A stretch of 64,000 nt of DNA. Origin: an uncultured Clostridia bacterium. Its GTDB lineage: Bacteria > Bacillota > Clostridia > TANB77 > CAG-508. The position numbers were made by a program, and so were the translations under genes. The stretch is from assembly GCA_934167835.1 (NCBI GenBank), contig CAKPLZ010000004.1:1-64000 (forward strand). The letters run 5' to 3'. Below are positions 1-9,754 of the stretch, piece by piece; position 1 is the first letter of the stretch, and each line of letters starts with the position of its first letter. Below the pieces are notes generated by a model, which did not search any database, had not been told where the DNA came from, and saw only the letters and a program-made list of their open reading frames with translations.

Positions 1-102
1 ATTACTAATTATACATATTTCATATAACTAAATCTTCATGTGTTCTGCTTGGTACTTAAATATAATACTACTTTTTTCGACTTCTGTCAACACTTTTTTG
101 AA

Positions 103-144
103 AAAAAGTTAAAAAACTTTTTACTTTAAGTTTTTTAACTTTTT
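103..144. terminator. Long AT-rich hairpin, probable terminator
   Basis: A perfect 17-bp inverted repeat (arms 103-119 and 128-144, 8-nt loop) lies just downstream of the minus-strand gene that ends at 148. The arms are AT-only apart from two G/C pairs and end in T runs, which fits an intrinsic terminator for the surface locus. This is read from the sequence; termination was not measured. Confidence 0.6.
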
Positions 145-147
145 AAC

Positions 148-1941
148 CTATATAATTGGAGCCAATTTAACAGTATTTTTATCGAATTTTACTTGGTATA
201 ATATATCTTCTAATACTAGCTTGTTTTCAAAATTGCTTTTTATTTGTTCCGCCTCTTTACTCTTTATTTTATAGATATATACATAATCATAGCCTTTTAC
301 AGTTTCTTTAAACTCATCATCTGAGTAGAAAGCTCCTCCTCTTACGTCTTTTATTTGTACTGGCATTAGTTCATAGTTGTTCATTGCCATCATATATTTG
401 ATGTTATATTTGCTATCTATAATATATAGTACTTTATCTGTTTGTTTTAAAAACTTCTTATATAATCTGATTTTGGTATATTCGTTTCTAAACTCTCCAG
501 ATGTTTTTAAATATTCTTCTTTATGTATGTATTTTTCCATTATACTATATTGTGGCGCCATACATGCTAGTATAGTTATTATTACAATTCCTGTTTTGAA
601 GTTTATTTCTTTTTTTATCTCTACAATTTTTAGCATTTGAAAGATGGCATTGGCAAGTAATATTGTTGAAGCATATCTTTCAAAGCATGAGAGTATTTCA
701 GCCTCATCAGGTTTAAAGATTTTTGTGTATGATATGTATAAAAATAATAGGTATATTACTATGGAAACCAACATTGAAGTTTGATAATATTGTTCTGTTT
801 TATTGCCATCATTTGTCTGCTTGTTCAAATACATATTGATGCAGATGAGAGCTAATGTTATGGTAAATACTGTCATTCTTTTTTCTGTTATTGATTGACT
901 TTCAAAAATTGCTTTTATATACTTTCTGCCAATAGATTCATCTGGTATAGTATTTTCGGTCTTTAAATACTGTGTAAAATCCCAGGTTTTAGTTGCATTG
1001 TTTGTTTTTATGTACCAAGTTCCTGTTAGTATCGCTAATAATATTATGCTAATAACTATTCCTTTAAGTTCCATCTTACTTTCTGAATTTTTAATAGTTA
1101 TAATGTTTTTGATAGTTATTATAGAAATGGCTAAAACGGCAAGCCCTATTCCAGAAGTTTTGGTAAGTGTCATCATTATTAGCATTGTGAAGATTTTTGT
1201 GTATTTGAATTTGAATTCTTCTTTTTGGCAGGCATAGAAAATGCATGTTCCAAACATTACTCCTAATATTCCATCTGCCATAATATCTATATAGAATGTT
1301 GAATAGAAAATCATTGGGATAAATATAAGCATTGGAATAATAACACCTAAGTTTTTGATGCTTTTATCCCATTTTATATTTTGGGTAATTGGTATTATTA
1401 TTGAAAAGTATAATATGCATTGTGCCGTTATTGGTATTGTTTCACTAAACCCATTTTTAATTGCTACAAAGATATACTGAAAAGTTGCTGTAAACGGAGG
1501 ATATTCATTAAAGGTTATTGCAGATTCTGCATTTGTTCCATAAGTACTATATAGAAACATATTTTTAACAATTTTTCCCCAATGTGTAAATTCATCGTGG
1601 TTTTCAAACATTCTACTTTGGTTACTCCAAATTGCCATAGCACACAAACATAAATATACTACCAATCCTGGAGTGATTATCTTTTTTATTTTTTCTTTAA
1701 TTATTACATTATCTTTTTGTTTGCATACCATATATGCAATAACAAACATTTGTATTACAGCAAGTATTTCTACTGCTGTAATACCTAGCTTTAAATTGTC
1801 GAATATTCCAAATAAATATACTATAAGAACAATTAGTGTTAATCCTATTGGTATTGTCTGTTCTATTCTTTTTTTTAATATGATGGCTATAGTTGTTGCA
1901 TATACTAATATTAAGCTGATTGGTAAAAAATATGTCATCAT
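148..1941 (-). CDS. GT-C-type multi-spanning membrane protein (predicted glycosyltransferase)
   Basis: 597-residue protein with about a dozen hydrophobic segments. After the first few membrane spans it has an acidic loop (HDEFTHWG, then NEYPPF) of the kind that carries the catalytic Asp/Glu in lipid-phosphate-sugar-dependent GT-C transferases. A soluble C-terminal tail contains YDYVYIYKIK. It is a clear paralogue of the protein at 56743-58509, which keeps the same loop (IDEFNHWG, NDYPPF). It lies 11 bp downstream of another GT-C-like gene and two prepilin-like genes, so a role in glycosylating surface proteins or a wall polymer is likely, but the substrate cannot be read from sequence. No in-frame CGG. 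Confidence 0.7.
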   Translation of the reverse strand: MMTYFLPISLILVYATTIAIILKKRIEQTIPIGLTLIVLIVYLFGIFDNLKLGITAVEILAVIQMFVIAYMVCKQKDNVIIKEKIKKIITPGLVVYLCLCAMAIWSNQSRMFENHDEFTHWGKIVKNMFLYSTYGTNAESAITFNEYPPFTATFQYIFVAIKNGFSETIPITAQCILYFSIIIPITQNIKWDKSIKNLGVIIPMLIFIPMIFYSTFYIDIMADGILGVMFGTCIFYACQKEEFKFKYTKIFTMLIMMTLTKTSGIGLAVLAISIITIKNIITIKNSESKMELKGIVISIILLAILTGTWYIKTNNATKTWDFTQYLKTENTIPDESIGRKYIKAIFESQSITEKRMTVFTITLALICINMYLNKQTNDGNKTEQYYQTSMLVSIVIYLLFLYISYTKIFKPDEAEILSCFERYASTILLANAIFQMLKIVEIKKEINFKTGIVIITILACMAPQYSIMEKYIHKEEYLKTSGEFRNEYTKIRLYKKFLKQTDKVLYIIDSKYNIKYMMAMNNYELMPVQIKDVRGGAFYSDDEFKETVKGYDYVYIYKIKSKEAEQIKSNFENKLVLEDILYQVKFDKNTVKLAPII

Positions 1942-1952
1942 TTTCTCTCCCT

Positions 1953-3551
1953 TTAATATATAAGATATACATCATCCGGATAAACTCTATCTGCTGTAAA
2001 TGTTTCGATCTTTCTGTAGCTTGAAAATTCATCTAGTTCTGTTATTATTTTGTTTACTCTTTTTTCAATTTTAGTTGTATTATCAAACACTAATATTCCT
2101 TTTGATATATCCACGTTTTGCAAAGCCTTTTTAAGTTCTTGAGTTGTAAATAGCATTGAGTTCATAATATAGACATTATCTAGCTTTCTTACGTAATTTA
2201 GGTTTAAAGTGAATCTATTTTCTAATACATTTTTATGAGTGTACATATAAATACATGGTATGTCCTTATATTTTTCCAAGTTTTCAATTTTTTCTTTGCT
2301 TTCCGGATACTGATATTCTAATGCTTTTGTAGTTGGCATTACTAAAAATATAATCATTATTGCAGTTGTGGCTATTAAGGCGTGTTTTTTATTTTTTATT
2401 AGAAAAGCCAGCTCCCTTTTTAACAAATACACTAATATAATCATTACAATTACAAAAATCGGTAATATATATCTTAGCGCGATGAATTGTGAAGTTTTAG
2501 TTACAATGTACCAGTAAATTAGTGTTGGTACCAATAGCATGTTTATTTTTTTATTAAAGCACACTTTGCTTTTTCTGTTTTTTATTAATTTAACTGTCAA
2601 AACTATAATTCCTACAAGTATTACAAATACAAATAAGTAGCTTACTTTTAGGTTGAACATATTGTTATCTAAAATTTCAAAATATTCTTTCTGTCTACTA
2701 CTAAAGCTTAATATTTTCTCTACAAAAGTATTACCGCCTGTTTCATTTCTTCCTGAACCTCTTGTTAATTGTTCAAAATATGGTGGCCAAATTAAATAAA
2801 CTAAAATCTCCGATATTATGAATGTTAATATAAACTTTACTAGGTTTTTTATTTGTTTTTTTCTTATGTATCTTATTATTTCTGCAATAAATATTCCAAG
2901 ATAGAAGAATATAAAGTAATATTGTGTTAATGTTCCTAAAACTGTTATTGCAATCAAGCTTAGCATATCAAGTATTTTCACTTTTCTATTATAGTAATTC
3001 TTAACAGCCCAATATGCTAGCAATAAAATATTAAGCTCCAATAACTGGTACATTCTAATAAACAAAGTATTTTCCGCCGAAAACCTTGAAAAGCCATACA
3101 CAGCCACAAGCAGTAAAGCATATATTTTGTTCTTAAATATTTCTTTTCCTATAAAATATACAGTAATAGCAGCAAGCACAAAAATACACAAATTTAAAAT
3201 CAATCCTGTCCACTTTGTAAATCTGCCTACAGTAAAACTTGCTGCAACTCGTAACAATAAGTAGTATAAAGGTGGATGATAATCCTCTGCCTGATTATTA
3301 TAAATAGGTTTCCAATCCCCCTTTTCATCCTCATTTATTATCAAATACTCATCAAAATACGCACTATCATGCCAATTCTCTCTAAAGTTTTCTTCATCAA
3401 AAAGATATGCAGTTTTGTAATTCATAAGGCCATAAGAATATAGCTCATCAAGGAAGAAATCTTCCTTGTGAGAATCTATATATACCTTAAAACCCAATTC
3501 CGCAATAATAATTATTATTAAAAAAATTACAACAATCCTATTTCTCTTCAT
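1953..3551 (-). CDS. ArnT/PMT-like GT-C glycosyltransferase (GT39-like)
   Basis: 532 residues: an N-terminal membrane anchor, then an extracytoplasmic loop with the DELYSYGLMNY motif (residues ~34-45) and further on YHPPLYYLLLR (~92-102), both typical of the dolichyl-/undecaprenyl-phosphate-sugar protein transferase superfamily. About ten membrane spans follow and then a soluble C-terminal domain. Family knowledge predicts transfer of a sugar from a polyprenyl phosphate to protein or polymer outside the membrane. It follows a prepilin-like gene by 3 bp, so it is probably co-transcribed with it, which makes the prepilin proteins candidate acceptors (inference). Confidence 0.75.
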   Translation of the reverse strand: MKRNRIVVIFLIIIIIAELGFKVYIDSHKEDFFLDELYSYGLMNYKTAYLFDEENFRENWHDSAYFDEYLIINEDEKGDWKPIYNNQAEDYHPPLYYLLLRVAASFTVGRFTKWTGLILNLCIFVLAAITVYFIGKEIFKNKIYALLLVAVYGFSRFSAENTLFIRMYQLLELNILLLAYWAVKNYYNRKVKILDMLSLIAITVLGTLTQYYFIFFYLGIFIAEIIRYIRKKQIKNLVKFILTFIISEILVYLIWPPYFEQLTRGSGRNETGGNTFVEKILSFSSRQKEYFEILDNNMFNLKVSYLFVFVILVGIIVLTVKLIKNRKSKVCFNKKINMLLVPTLIYWYIVTKTSQFIALRYILPIFVIVMIILVYLLKRELAFLIKNKKHALIATTAIMIIFLVMPTTKALEYQYPESKEKIENLEKYKDIPCIYMYTHKNVLENRFTLNLNYVRKLDNVYIMNSMLFTTQELKKALQNVDISKGILVFDNTTKIEKRVNKIITELDEFSSYRKIETFTADRVYPDDVYLIY

Positions 3552-3554
3552 CCG

Positions 3555-5135
3555 CTATACCCCAAGCCTATAAGCCGTACTCTCACTCTTTCCATCTCCA
3601 CTAACAACATTCAAGTTTCCCTTTAAGGTAAATACTGGACGAAAAGCGTTTATGACTAACTGGTCCGTTATAGTTGTATCGTGCGCACCATAGTGTGAAG
3701 GTGAATAATACTGGGTAACCAAAATTCTATCATCGCTTCTTCTTCCATGAAATTCTGTATCACCATCAGTTCTCAAATAAAAAGCTAATCCATTTACAAC
3801 GCTATAAACTGGTCCTACTTCATTATATCTTGAAGCAAACCAATAATGTTTATTAGTCTCTAGTATATTATTTGCTTGTAATTGGTTATAATCATTTTCA
3901 TAATTATCATCTTCATCCTTAGCGTCTGTAATACCTGTTTGGAATTTTAGAGTATCTGGAATTACTGCAAAAGATTTTGTTTCTCTCTCTTTGTTTCCTG
4001 GATGGCTGCCTGCACATCTTGCATCAACCACATACCTTGCATTGTAAAATTCCATCGCTTTATTATTTAGTATTGCAATTGCATCGTTATATTGTTCTTT
4101 TCCTTCATAAATATACCATTCACTAAAATCATAGTCCTTAAATTTTGTATCGAAACCTTCATATCTTGAACTATAGCCGTCTTTCAAATAGTTTATAATT
4201 CCAAATGGAATATAAACATACTCTCCGTTCTTTTTTATGCAGTCATCTGTTATTATTTGTAACCCATAAGGTGATGTTGCATCATATAGTACTCTGCAGG
4301 TTACTTCTCCTACTCCTTCGATTTCTGTATCATAAATAACATAATCTCCTGGTTTTAATTGTTTCAAGGCATCATTATACGCTATAGTTGATACTTGATT
4401 CAAAGATATTCTAATTTTTCTTAAGTTCTCATCTCCAAATAATTCGGTCTTAAATTCATACTCTCCTGGTTCATTTGCCTTATATCCCACTTTAATGGTT
4501 CTAATAACACGAGTAGAATTTACAAAATCAGTCACTTTTTCAACTTTTTTAGTTCCATCTGGTAATGTAATAACATAAAATGAATATTGAGGGAATACAT
4601 CACCTAATTTTATTAAAGCTTGATCTTCATTACCATTTCCCTCTTTCTCAACAAGCACATCCCATGTTGAATAGTTATAACTTTTCAAAGCATCATTTAA
4701 ACTTTCAAATTTAGGATTGCCATTTATTTCTGCCCAAAAATTCTCGCTATCTAAAAACATTTGTTGTTTTTCAGATGTACCTTTTCCTTTTAACAGCGGT
4801 CTCATGTATTGTTCATATTCTTCTAGTGTTGGTTCTTCTCCCTTATATAGAATAGTAACTTCTATGTATCCATTTTCTACTGTATAATCCATCTCTATTT
4901 TACTATTAATATCTTTCATATATTCCTCAACTGAGTTATATCTTTTTCCGTCTATTTCTAAAGTTCCACCATAACTTTCTTCCTCCTGAGCCACTTTCCA
5001 GTTTTTTGTGGCATCTCCTGCTGATTTAAACAAGCCTGTGTTTATGGCTATGTTTATGCTAACTGCTACTAAGATTAGCATTATGATTATTGTGATTATT
5101 AACGCTATAAGCGTTATTCCTTTTTTATTGTTCAT
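3555..5135 (-). CDS. Prepilin-like surface protein with large C-terminal domain
   Basis: 526 residues. The N-terminus is a short basic leader (MNNKKG) followed by ITLIALIITI and a ~20-residue hydrophobic helix, the class III/type IV prepilin pattern with predicted cleavage after the Gly, although the usual Glu at +5 is Ala. The first 47 residues are the same as in the gene at 5235-6510. The C-terminal ~100 residues (YWFASRYNEVGP ... NAFRPVFTLKG) resemble lectin-like/FGE-like ends of clostridial surface proteins. RBS AAAGGAGAGAG precedes the ATG. Followed closely by a GT-C gene. Function: probably a displayed adhesin or pseudopilin; the ligand is unknown. Confidence 0.7.
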   Translation of the reverse strand: MNNKKGITLIALIITIIIMLILVAVSINIAINTGLFKSAGDATKNWKVAQEEESYGGTLEIDGKRYNSVEEYMKDINSKIEMDYTVENGYIEVTILYKGEEPTLEEYEQYMRPLLKGKGTSEKQQMFLDSENFWAEINGNPKFESLNDALKSYNYSTWDVLVEKEGNGNEDQALIKLGDVFPQYSFYVITLPDGTKKVEKVTDFVNSTRVIRTIKVGYKANEPGEYEFKTELFGDENLRKIRISLNQVSTIAYNDALKQLKPGDYVIYDTEIEGVGEVTCRVLYDATSPYGLQIITDDCIKKNGEYVYIPFGIINYLKDGYSSRYEGFDTKFKDYDFSEWYIYEGKEQYNDAIAILNNKAMEFYNARYVVDARCAGSHPGNKERETKSFAVIPDTLKFQTGITDAKDEDDNYENDYNQLQANNILETNKHYWFASRYNEVGPVYSVVNGLAFYLRTDGDTEFHGRRSDDRILVTQYYSPSHYGAHDTTITDQLVINAFRPVFTLKGNLNVVSGDGKSESTAYRLGV

Positions 5136-5224
5136 TTTTTCTCTCTCCTTTGTTTTTTATTTTTATGAAAACATTCTATAATAAAACAACACAAATCGCA
5201 ATACCTTTTTTGCAAATTTGTGTT
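4988..5224. repeat. Direct repeat copy 1: prepilin leader plus N-terminal module
   Basis: About 235 bp, nearly identical to 6363-6598 (a few substitutions and one small indel near the outer end). It spans the upstream hairpin (an inverted repeat around TTTGCAA / TTGCGATTTG), the RBS and the codons for the first ~49 residues of the prepilin. Identity stops abruptly inside the coding region, after which the two proteins are unrelated, so the two genes share a common 5' cassette. Confidence 0.9.
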
Positions 5225-5234
5225 ATTAAATCGT

Positions 5235-6510
5235 TTATATATTTACATATAGTAAAATGCGAAATGAATAATCAGAATTGCTATAGTCTGGATTAACATA
5301 TCCTCTCTTGCTTGCATGGTCTACACTTCCGCCACCACTACAACTTCCGTCCTCTACCAACTCTTGCATTTGAAGAATAGGACTCTGTAGTCCATTCAAA
5401 ACAATTTCCTGCTACGTCATATATGTTTTTTGAAGAATTTCTATCTGTCGCTCCAGTAGTTAAAAATCTTACAGAATATAATCCCTTTGAAGTCGTTTCT
5501 TCTATTGGATTAAAATCGCTCGGTGTTCTTGATGTTGACCATTCCCCTCTTGCGAGTTCAAATTCAGCATCCATATAATTTCCCCATTTCGTGCTATCTG
5601 TCACATCATGTTCTGCATCTTTGATAAAATCTAACATGCAATCCCATGCTGCTCCTGTGCACAACATGCTTGTTGCTTCATATTCTATTTTACCTGTATA
5701 TAGTCCATTGCTTAATGCTACCGCTCCAGCAGTTCCAACGTTTGACATACTATCTCCCCAGCTAACAAAATTATATGGATACATATCTTGTTTTATTCCT
5801 AATGTTGTGATTCCAGATGAACTTTCTCTTATTGTTTCACTACCAGTTTCATATCTGCCTATATAAAATCCTCCATATTTATATATGCTTTGAGTCAAAT
5901 TTTCTATTTGGCCTGCTATACCTGATATTTTATCATTTGCTTCATTTGGCTCTGTATAATCTGTACTTTGGGTAAGGTCTGTATTTCTTGAATTATTTGC
6001 CCATTCTGATCTATAAAAATCTCCTATACTAGTTTCATCATCTATTGCTGTGTTTACATTCACCGGAATCCACACAAATTGATTATATGTTGTTTTTACA
6101 CTATCAGCCTTTGTCCAGTCCACAGTGGTTTCATCAGGTATATCATAAATTACTAATCCTGTGGATACATCTTTTTCTCCTATTATATTTGATACTGTAA
6201 ATCCCTTTGGTATTACTGCTGTTTGGTATTTAGAAGTTTCTTTTGCTTTTTCACCAGCTTTTATCTCTGGCAACGGTTTAGTGCTTTTAATATATTCTTC
6301 AATATTTTCGTAAGTGTTGTTCCCTATTTTAATTTCAGAGCCTATATTTGATTCAAGGTCTTGAGCCGCTTTCCAGTTTTTTGTGGCATCTCCTGCTGAT
6401 TTAAACAAGCCTGTGTTTATGGCTATGTTTATGCTGACTGCTACTAAGATTAGCATTATGATTATTGTGATTATTAACGCTATAAGCGTTATTCCTTTTT
6501 TATTGTTCAT
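5235..6510 (-). CDS. Prepilin-like protein with C-terminal FGE/sulfatase-modifying-like domain (one +1 CGG frameshift)
   Basis: The same prepilin N-terminus as the neighbouring gene, then a formylglycine-generating-enzyme-like (C-type-lectin-like) domain: FVWIPVNVN, GFYIGRYETG, SKNIYDVAGNCFEWT and the RGG turn. Plain triplet reading stops at 5338 with NARVGRGRKL. Codon 388 is CGG (5347-5349). Skipping its C gives RVGRGGSCSGGG and then an FGE-type ending, YSFRILLYVNI, with a stop at 5235-5237 (424 residues). Spacing after the RGG and the FR-LLY ending fit the fold, so the +1 reading is far better supported than a truncated product. Its paralogue at 58683-60088 shifts in the same alignment column. 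Likely surface-exposed, possibly glycosylated by the adjacent GT-C enzymes. Confidence 0.85.
5347..5349 (-). other. +1 frameshift site CGGA (prepilin-FGE A, Gly388)
   Basis: Context on the coding strand GGA-CGG-AAG; the zero frame stops three codons later. Reading GGA-(C)GGA-AGT restores the RGGS motif of the FGE-like fold. Confidence 0.85.
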
Positions 6511-6598
6511 TTTTTCTCTCTCCTTTGTTTTTTATTTTTATGAAAACATTCTATAATAAAGCAACACAAATTGCAATATATTTTTGCAAATTTGTGTT
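6363..6598. repeat. Direct repeat copy 2: prepilin leader plus N-terminal module
   Basis: Second copy of the ~235-bp element at 4988-5224. Its outer part forms an imperfect hairpin (CAACACAAATTTGCAA paired with TTGCAATTTGTGTTG, coding strand) just after aspS ends, so here it may also act as the aspS terminator. Confidence 0.9.
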
Positions 6599-6608
6599 GT
6601 ATAATTTT

Positions 6609-8372
6609 TTATTTTTCTTTTACAACTTGAATATGTATATCTTTTAACTGTTGCTCTGTAACAACGCTTGGTGCTCCCATTAGGGCATCTTGTGCTCGTT
6701 TGTTTTTTGGGAAGGCTATTACTTCACGGATGTTTGGTTCGTTTGCTAGTAGCATTACCATTCTGTCTAATCCAGGAGCTGCTCCTGCGTGTGGTGGAGT
6801 TCCGTATTGGAAAGCATTGTATAGTGCTCCGAATCGTTTTTCAACTTCTTCTTCTGGGTATCCTGCTATTTCGAATGCCTTTACCATGATTTCTGGATTA
6901 TGGTTTCTTACTGCTCCTGATGCCACTTCATACCCATTACATACTACATCATATTGATATGCAAGAATTTCTAGTGGATCTTTGTTTAGTAATGCTTCCA
7001 TTCCACCTTGTGGCATAGAAAATGGGTTGTGGTTGAAGTCTACTGTTCCTTCATCTGATAATTCATACATTGGGAAGTCTACTATTAAGCAGAATCTGTA
7101 TGTATCTTTTTCTATTAAATCTAGTCTATTTCCCAGTTCAATTCTAAGCCCTCCAGCAATTTTTTGTGCTGTTTTTAATTCATCTGCTACAAAGAAAATG
7201 CTACAATTTGGCTCTAGTCCTATTTCAACTAAGCCTGCCTTTATATTATCTGTTATGAATTTTGCAATTCCTCCTGAAATATTGTTTTCATTATCAGATT
7301 TTAACCAAGCTAAACCTTTTGCTTCTAGTTCATTTACTGCATATTCTGTCATGCTATCAAAGAATTTTCTTCCTTGTGCTGCTCCATTTGGTACTATAAT
7401 TGCTTTTATTGTTTTACCTTTGAAAGCATTAAATTCAGTGTTTTCAAATATTTTTGTTACATCTTGAATTATTAATGGATTTCTTAAGTCTGGCTTATCA
7501 CTTCCATACTTTTCCATTGCTTCTCTATATGGTATTCTTATAAATGGTCCTTCATCAACCTTCCAGTTTGTAAAATGTTTAAATGTTGATGTGAAAACTT
7601 CTTCTAGTACTTTGAACACATCTTCTTGTGTTGCAAAAGACATTTCAAAATCTAATTGATAAAATTCTCCTGGAGCTCTATCTGCTCTTGGGTCTTCATC
7701 TCTAAAACATGGTGCTATTTGGAAATACTTATCAAATCCTGAAACCATTAGCAATTGTTTGAATTGTTGTGGTGCCTGTGGTAAAGCATAGAACTCACCT
7801 GGGTGTAATCTACTTGGTACTAAAAAGTCTCTTGCTCCTTCTGGTGATGAGTTTGCTAAAATTGGAGTTTGTATTTCGCTAAATCCAAGCTCATCCATTT
7901 TATCTCTTAAAAACTTCATTACTTTAGAACGAAGTAAAATATTTCTATGTAATTTTTCATTTCTTAAATCTAAAAATCTGTACTCTAATCTTAGGTCTTC
8001 TCTTACTGAAGATATATCAATTTTTTCAGAATTTACTTCGAAAGGTAAAATGTTTTTGCATTTTCCAAGTATTTCAATATTTTTAGCTTGAATTTCAATT
8101 TCTCCTGTTGGAATCTTTGGATTCTTGTTACTTCTTTCTGTAACAACACCTTGTACAGATATTACACATTCTGTTACTAAGTCTTTAGCTTGTTTTTGTA
8201 ATTCTTCGTTTTCTGATATGATGATTTGAGTGATTCCATATTGGTCCCTTAAATCAATAAATTTCATTCCTCCAAGATTTCTTATTCTTTGTACCCATCC
8301 TGCTAATCTTACTTCTTCTCCTACATTTGAAATTCTTAACATGCCACAATTATGTGTCCTATATTCGTTCAT
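6609..8372 (-). CDS. aspS: Aspartyl-tRNA synthetase
   Basis: 587 residues, the usual bacterial AspRS length. An N-terminal OB-fold anticodon domain (MNEYRTHNCGMLR ... VRLAGWVQRIRNLGGMKFIDLRDQYG) is followed by the class II catalytic core: motif 2 with FRDEDPRADRAPGEFYQLDFE, a bacterial GAD insertion, and motif 3 PGLDRMVMLLAN near residue 545. It charges tRNA-Asp in the cytoplasm. It lies 9 bp downstream of cca, in a run of translation and tRNA-processing genes. No CGG codon in frame. Confidence 0.97.
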   Translation of the reverse strand: MNEYRTHNCGMLRISNVGEEVRLAGWVQRIRNLGGMKFIDLRDQYGITQIIISENEELQKQAKDLVTECVISVQGVVTERSNKNPKIPTGEIEIQAKNIEILGKCKNILPFEVNSEKIDISSVREDLRLEYRFLDLRNEKLHRNILLRSKVMKFLRDKMDELGFSEIQTPILANSSPEGARDFLVPSRLHPGEFYALPQAPQQFKQLLMVSGFDKYFQIAPCFRDEDPRADRAPGEFYQLDFEMSFATQEDVFKVLEEVFTSTFKHFTNWKVDEGPFIRIPYREAMEKYGSDKPDLRNPLIIQDVTKIFENTEFNAFKGKTIKAIIVPNGAAQGRKFFDSMTEYAVNELEAKGLAWLKSDNENNISGGIAKFITDNIKAGLVEIGLEPNCSIFFVADELKTAQKIAGGLRIELGNRLDLIEKDTYRFCLIVDFPMYELSDEGTVDFNHNPFSMPQGGMEALLNKDPLEILAYQYDVVCNGYEVASGAVRNHNPEIMVKAFEIAGYPEEEVEKRFGALYNAFQYGTPPHAGAAPGLDRMVMLLANEPNIREVIAFPKNKRAQDALMGAPSVVTEQQLKDIHIQVVKEK

Positions 8373-8381
8373 ATTTGCCTC

Positions 8382-9635
8382 CTATTTAATATTATTTTTT
8401 AACCACTTAACTCTCTCTTCATGTAATTTTCTTCCGAATTCTATTCCTGGTTTTAGGTTGTATTTGTTTTTTATGTGTTCTCCATCAATTGTTTTGAGAA
8501 TTTTGTTTCCTATTGTGCAAAAATCATATTGTTTATCAATTATTTCTGCTTTGCTGTTCTCTATGTTTCGGCTTCTATCACAGTAGACTACTATTTGCAA
8601 GCCTTTTAGTCCAAGTAGGCTTTTGTCTATTTTTTCTATGAAGCTTACTTTTTTTGCAACTGTCATTTGTGCAAATACTCCGCCTTTCATGTGTTCTAAA
8701 ACAGAAGTTGTCCCCATTTTTTTCCATTCATTCGGTGTTCCTAATGTTTTGCATAATAACCTTAATGGTTCTACTCCTCTTTGCTCATGGTTATAATGGT
8801 GTGGATACATTTCTTTTGGAGTTCTTCCTTTTCCCAAATCATGTACTAATGCACAAAACCTTATTTTGGTGTCTTTTGTAACTTTAGCACTGTTATCTAA
8901 AGTTAGCATAGTGTGATTATAGCTGTCTCCCTCTGGATGATATTTTATTGGTTGAATTGCTCCAATTAAATCATAAACTTCTTTAAAATGTACATCTAAA
9001 ACTTCAGCATCTCTTAAAACATTAAAGAAAATTGATGGTTTATCCGCTTCTAGTGCTTTTCTAAACTCTGTAAACACCCTTTCTTTTGATAGAGTATTTA
9101 ACTCATCTTTCAAGCTTTTCATCATATTTATAGTTTTTTTAGAAACTTCAAAGTTCAAACAAGCTGCAATTCTTGCTACCCTGTAAACTCTTAATGGGTC
9201 TTCTTTAAATTTTTCACTTGTAGCCCTTATAATTCTTCTTTCTAAATCTTCCTGACCACCAAATGGGTCTATAATTTCTTTTGTTAATACATTTTGTGCA
9301 ATTGAGTTTATTGTTATATCTCTTCTTTCCAAATCCTCTTCAATAGTTATTTCATCATTTGCCTCTATTTTAAACTCTTTATGGCCTTTCCCGATTTTAG
9401 TTTCTTTTCTTGCTAATGCAAATTCTTTATGTTCTAAATCGAAAACTTCAAATGATTTTCCTCTTAATTTGGCTTCCGGAAATAGTTTTAAAAATTTTTC
9501 TGCTGTCAAACCTGTTACGCAATAATCTTCATCTTTTATAGGTATATTCAATATAGCATCACGCACTGCTCCACCTACTAGATAGGTTTCGCCTCCATTT
9601 TGTTTAATTATCTTTGCTATTTTCTCTATTTCCAT
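8382..9635 (-). CDS. cca: CCA-adding tRNA nucleotidyltransferase / HD-domain protein
   Basis: 417 residues. N-terminal class II nucleotidyltransferase head: YLVGGAVRDAILN, then the DxD-type pair DEDYCVTG and the ERRDITINSIA motif; RNA-binding neck with DPLRVYRVARIAA; C-terminal HD domain with HDLGKGRTP (residues ~265-275). It adds or repairs the 3' CCA end of tRNA. The catalytic acidic residues and template Asp/Arg motif (EDPLRVYR) are present. Immediately upstream of aspS, likely one transcript. Some related proteins also have phosphohydrolase activity through the HD domain. Confidence 0.92.
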   Translation of the reverse strand: MEIEKIAKIIKQNGGETYLVGGAVRDAILNIPIKDEDYCVTGLTAEKFLKLFPEAKLRGKSFEVFDLEHKEFALARKETKIGKGHKEFKIEANDEITIEEDLERRDITINSIAQNVLTKEIIDPFGGQEDLERRIIRATSEKFKEDPLRVYRVARIAACLNFEVSKKTINMMKSLKDELNTLSKERVFTEFRKALEADKPSIFFNVLRDAEVLDVHFKEVYDLIGAIQPIKYHPEGDSYNHTMLTLDNSAKVTKDTKIRFCALVHDLGKGRTPKEMYPHHYNHEQRGVEPLRLLCKTLGTPNEWKKMGTTSVLEHMKGGVFAQMTVAKKVSFIEKIDKSLLGLKGLQIVVYCDRSRNIENSKAEIIDKQYDFCTIGNKILKTIDGEHIKNKYNLKPGIEFGRKLHEERVKWLKNNIK

Positions 9636-9718
9636 TTTCCCTCCTAAAAAATATTACAATTAATTGTATATCTTATGTCCATAAATGTCAAGGGTTACAG
9701 GCAAAAAAGCAAATAAAT

Positions 9719-9750
9719 AAAAGGGCTTATTTTATTTATTTAGCCCTTTT
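9719..9750. terminator. Intrinsic terminator after rimO
   Basis: Arms AAAAGGGCT (9719-9727) and AGCCCTTTT (9742-9750) form a 9-bp stem bounded by A and T runs, directly after the rimO stop codon (9755-9757). Confidence 0.8.
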
Positions 9751-9754
9751 GTAT

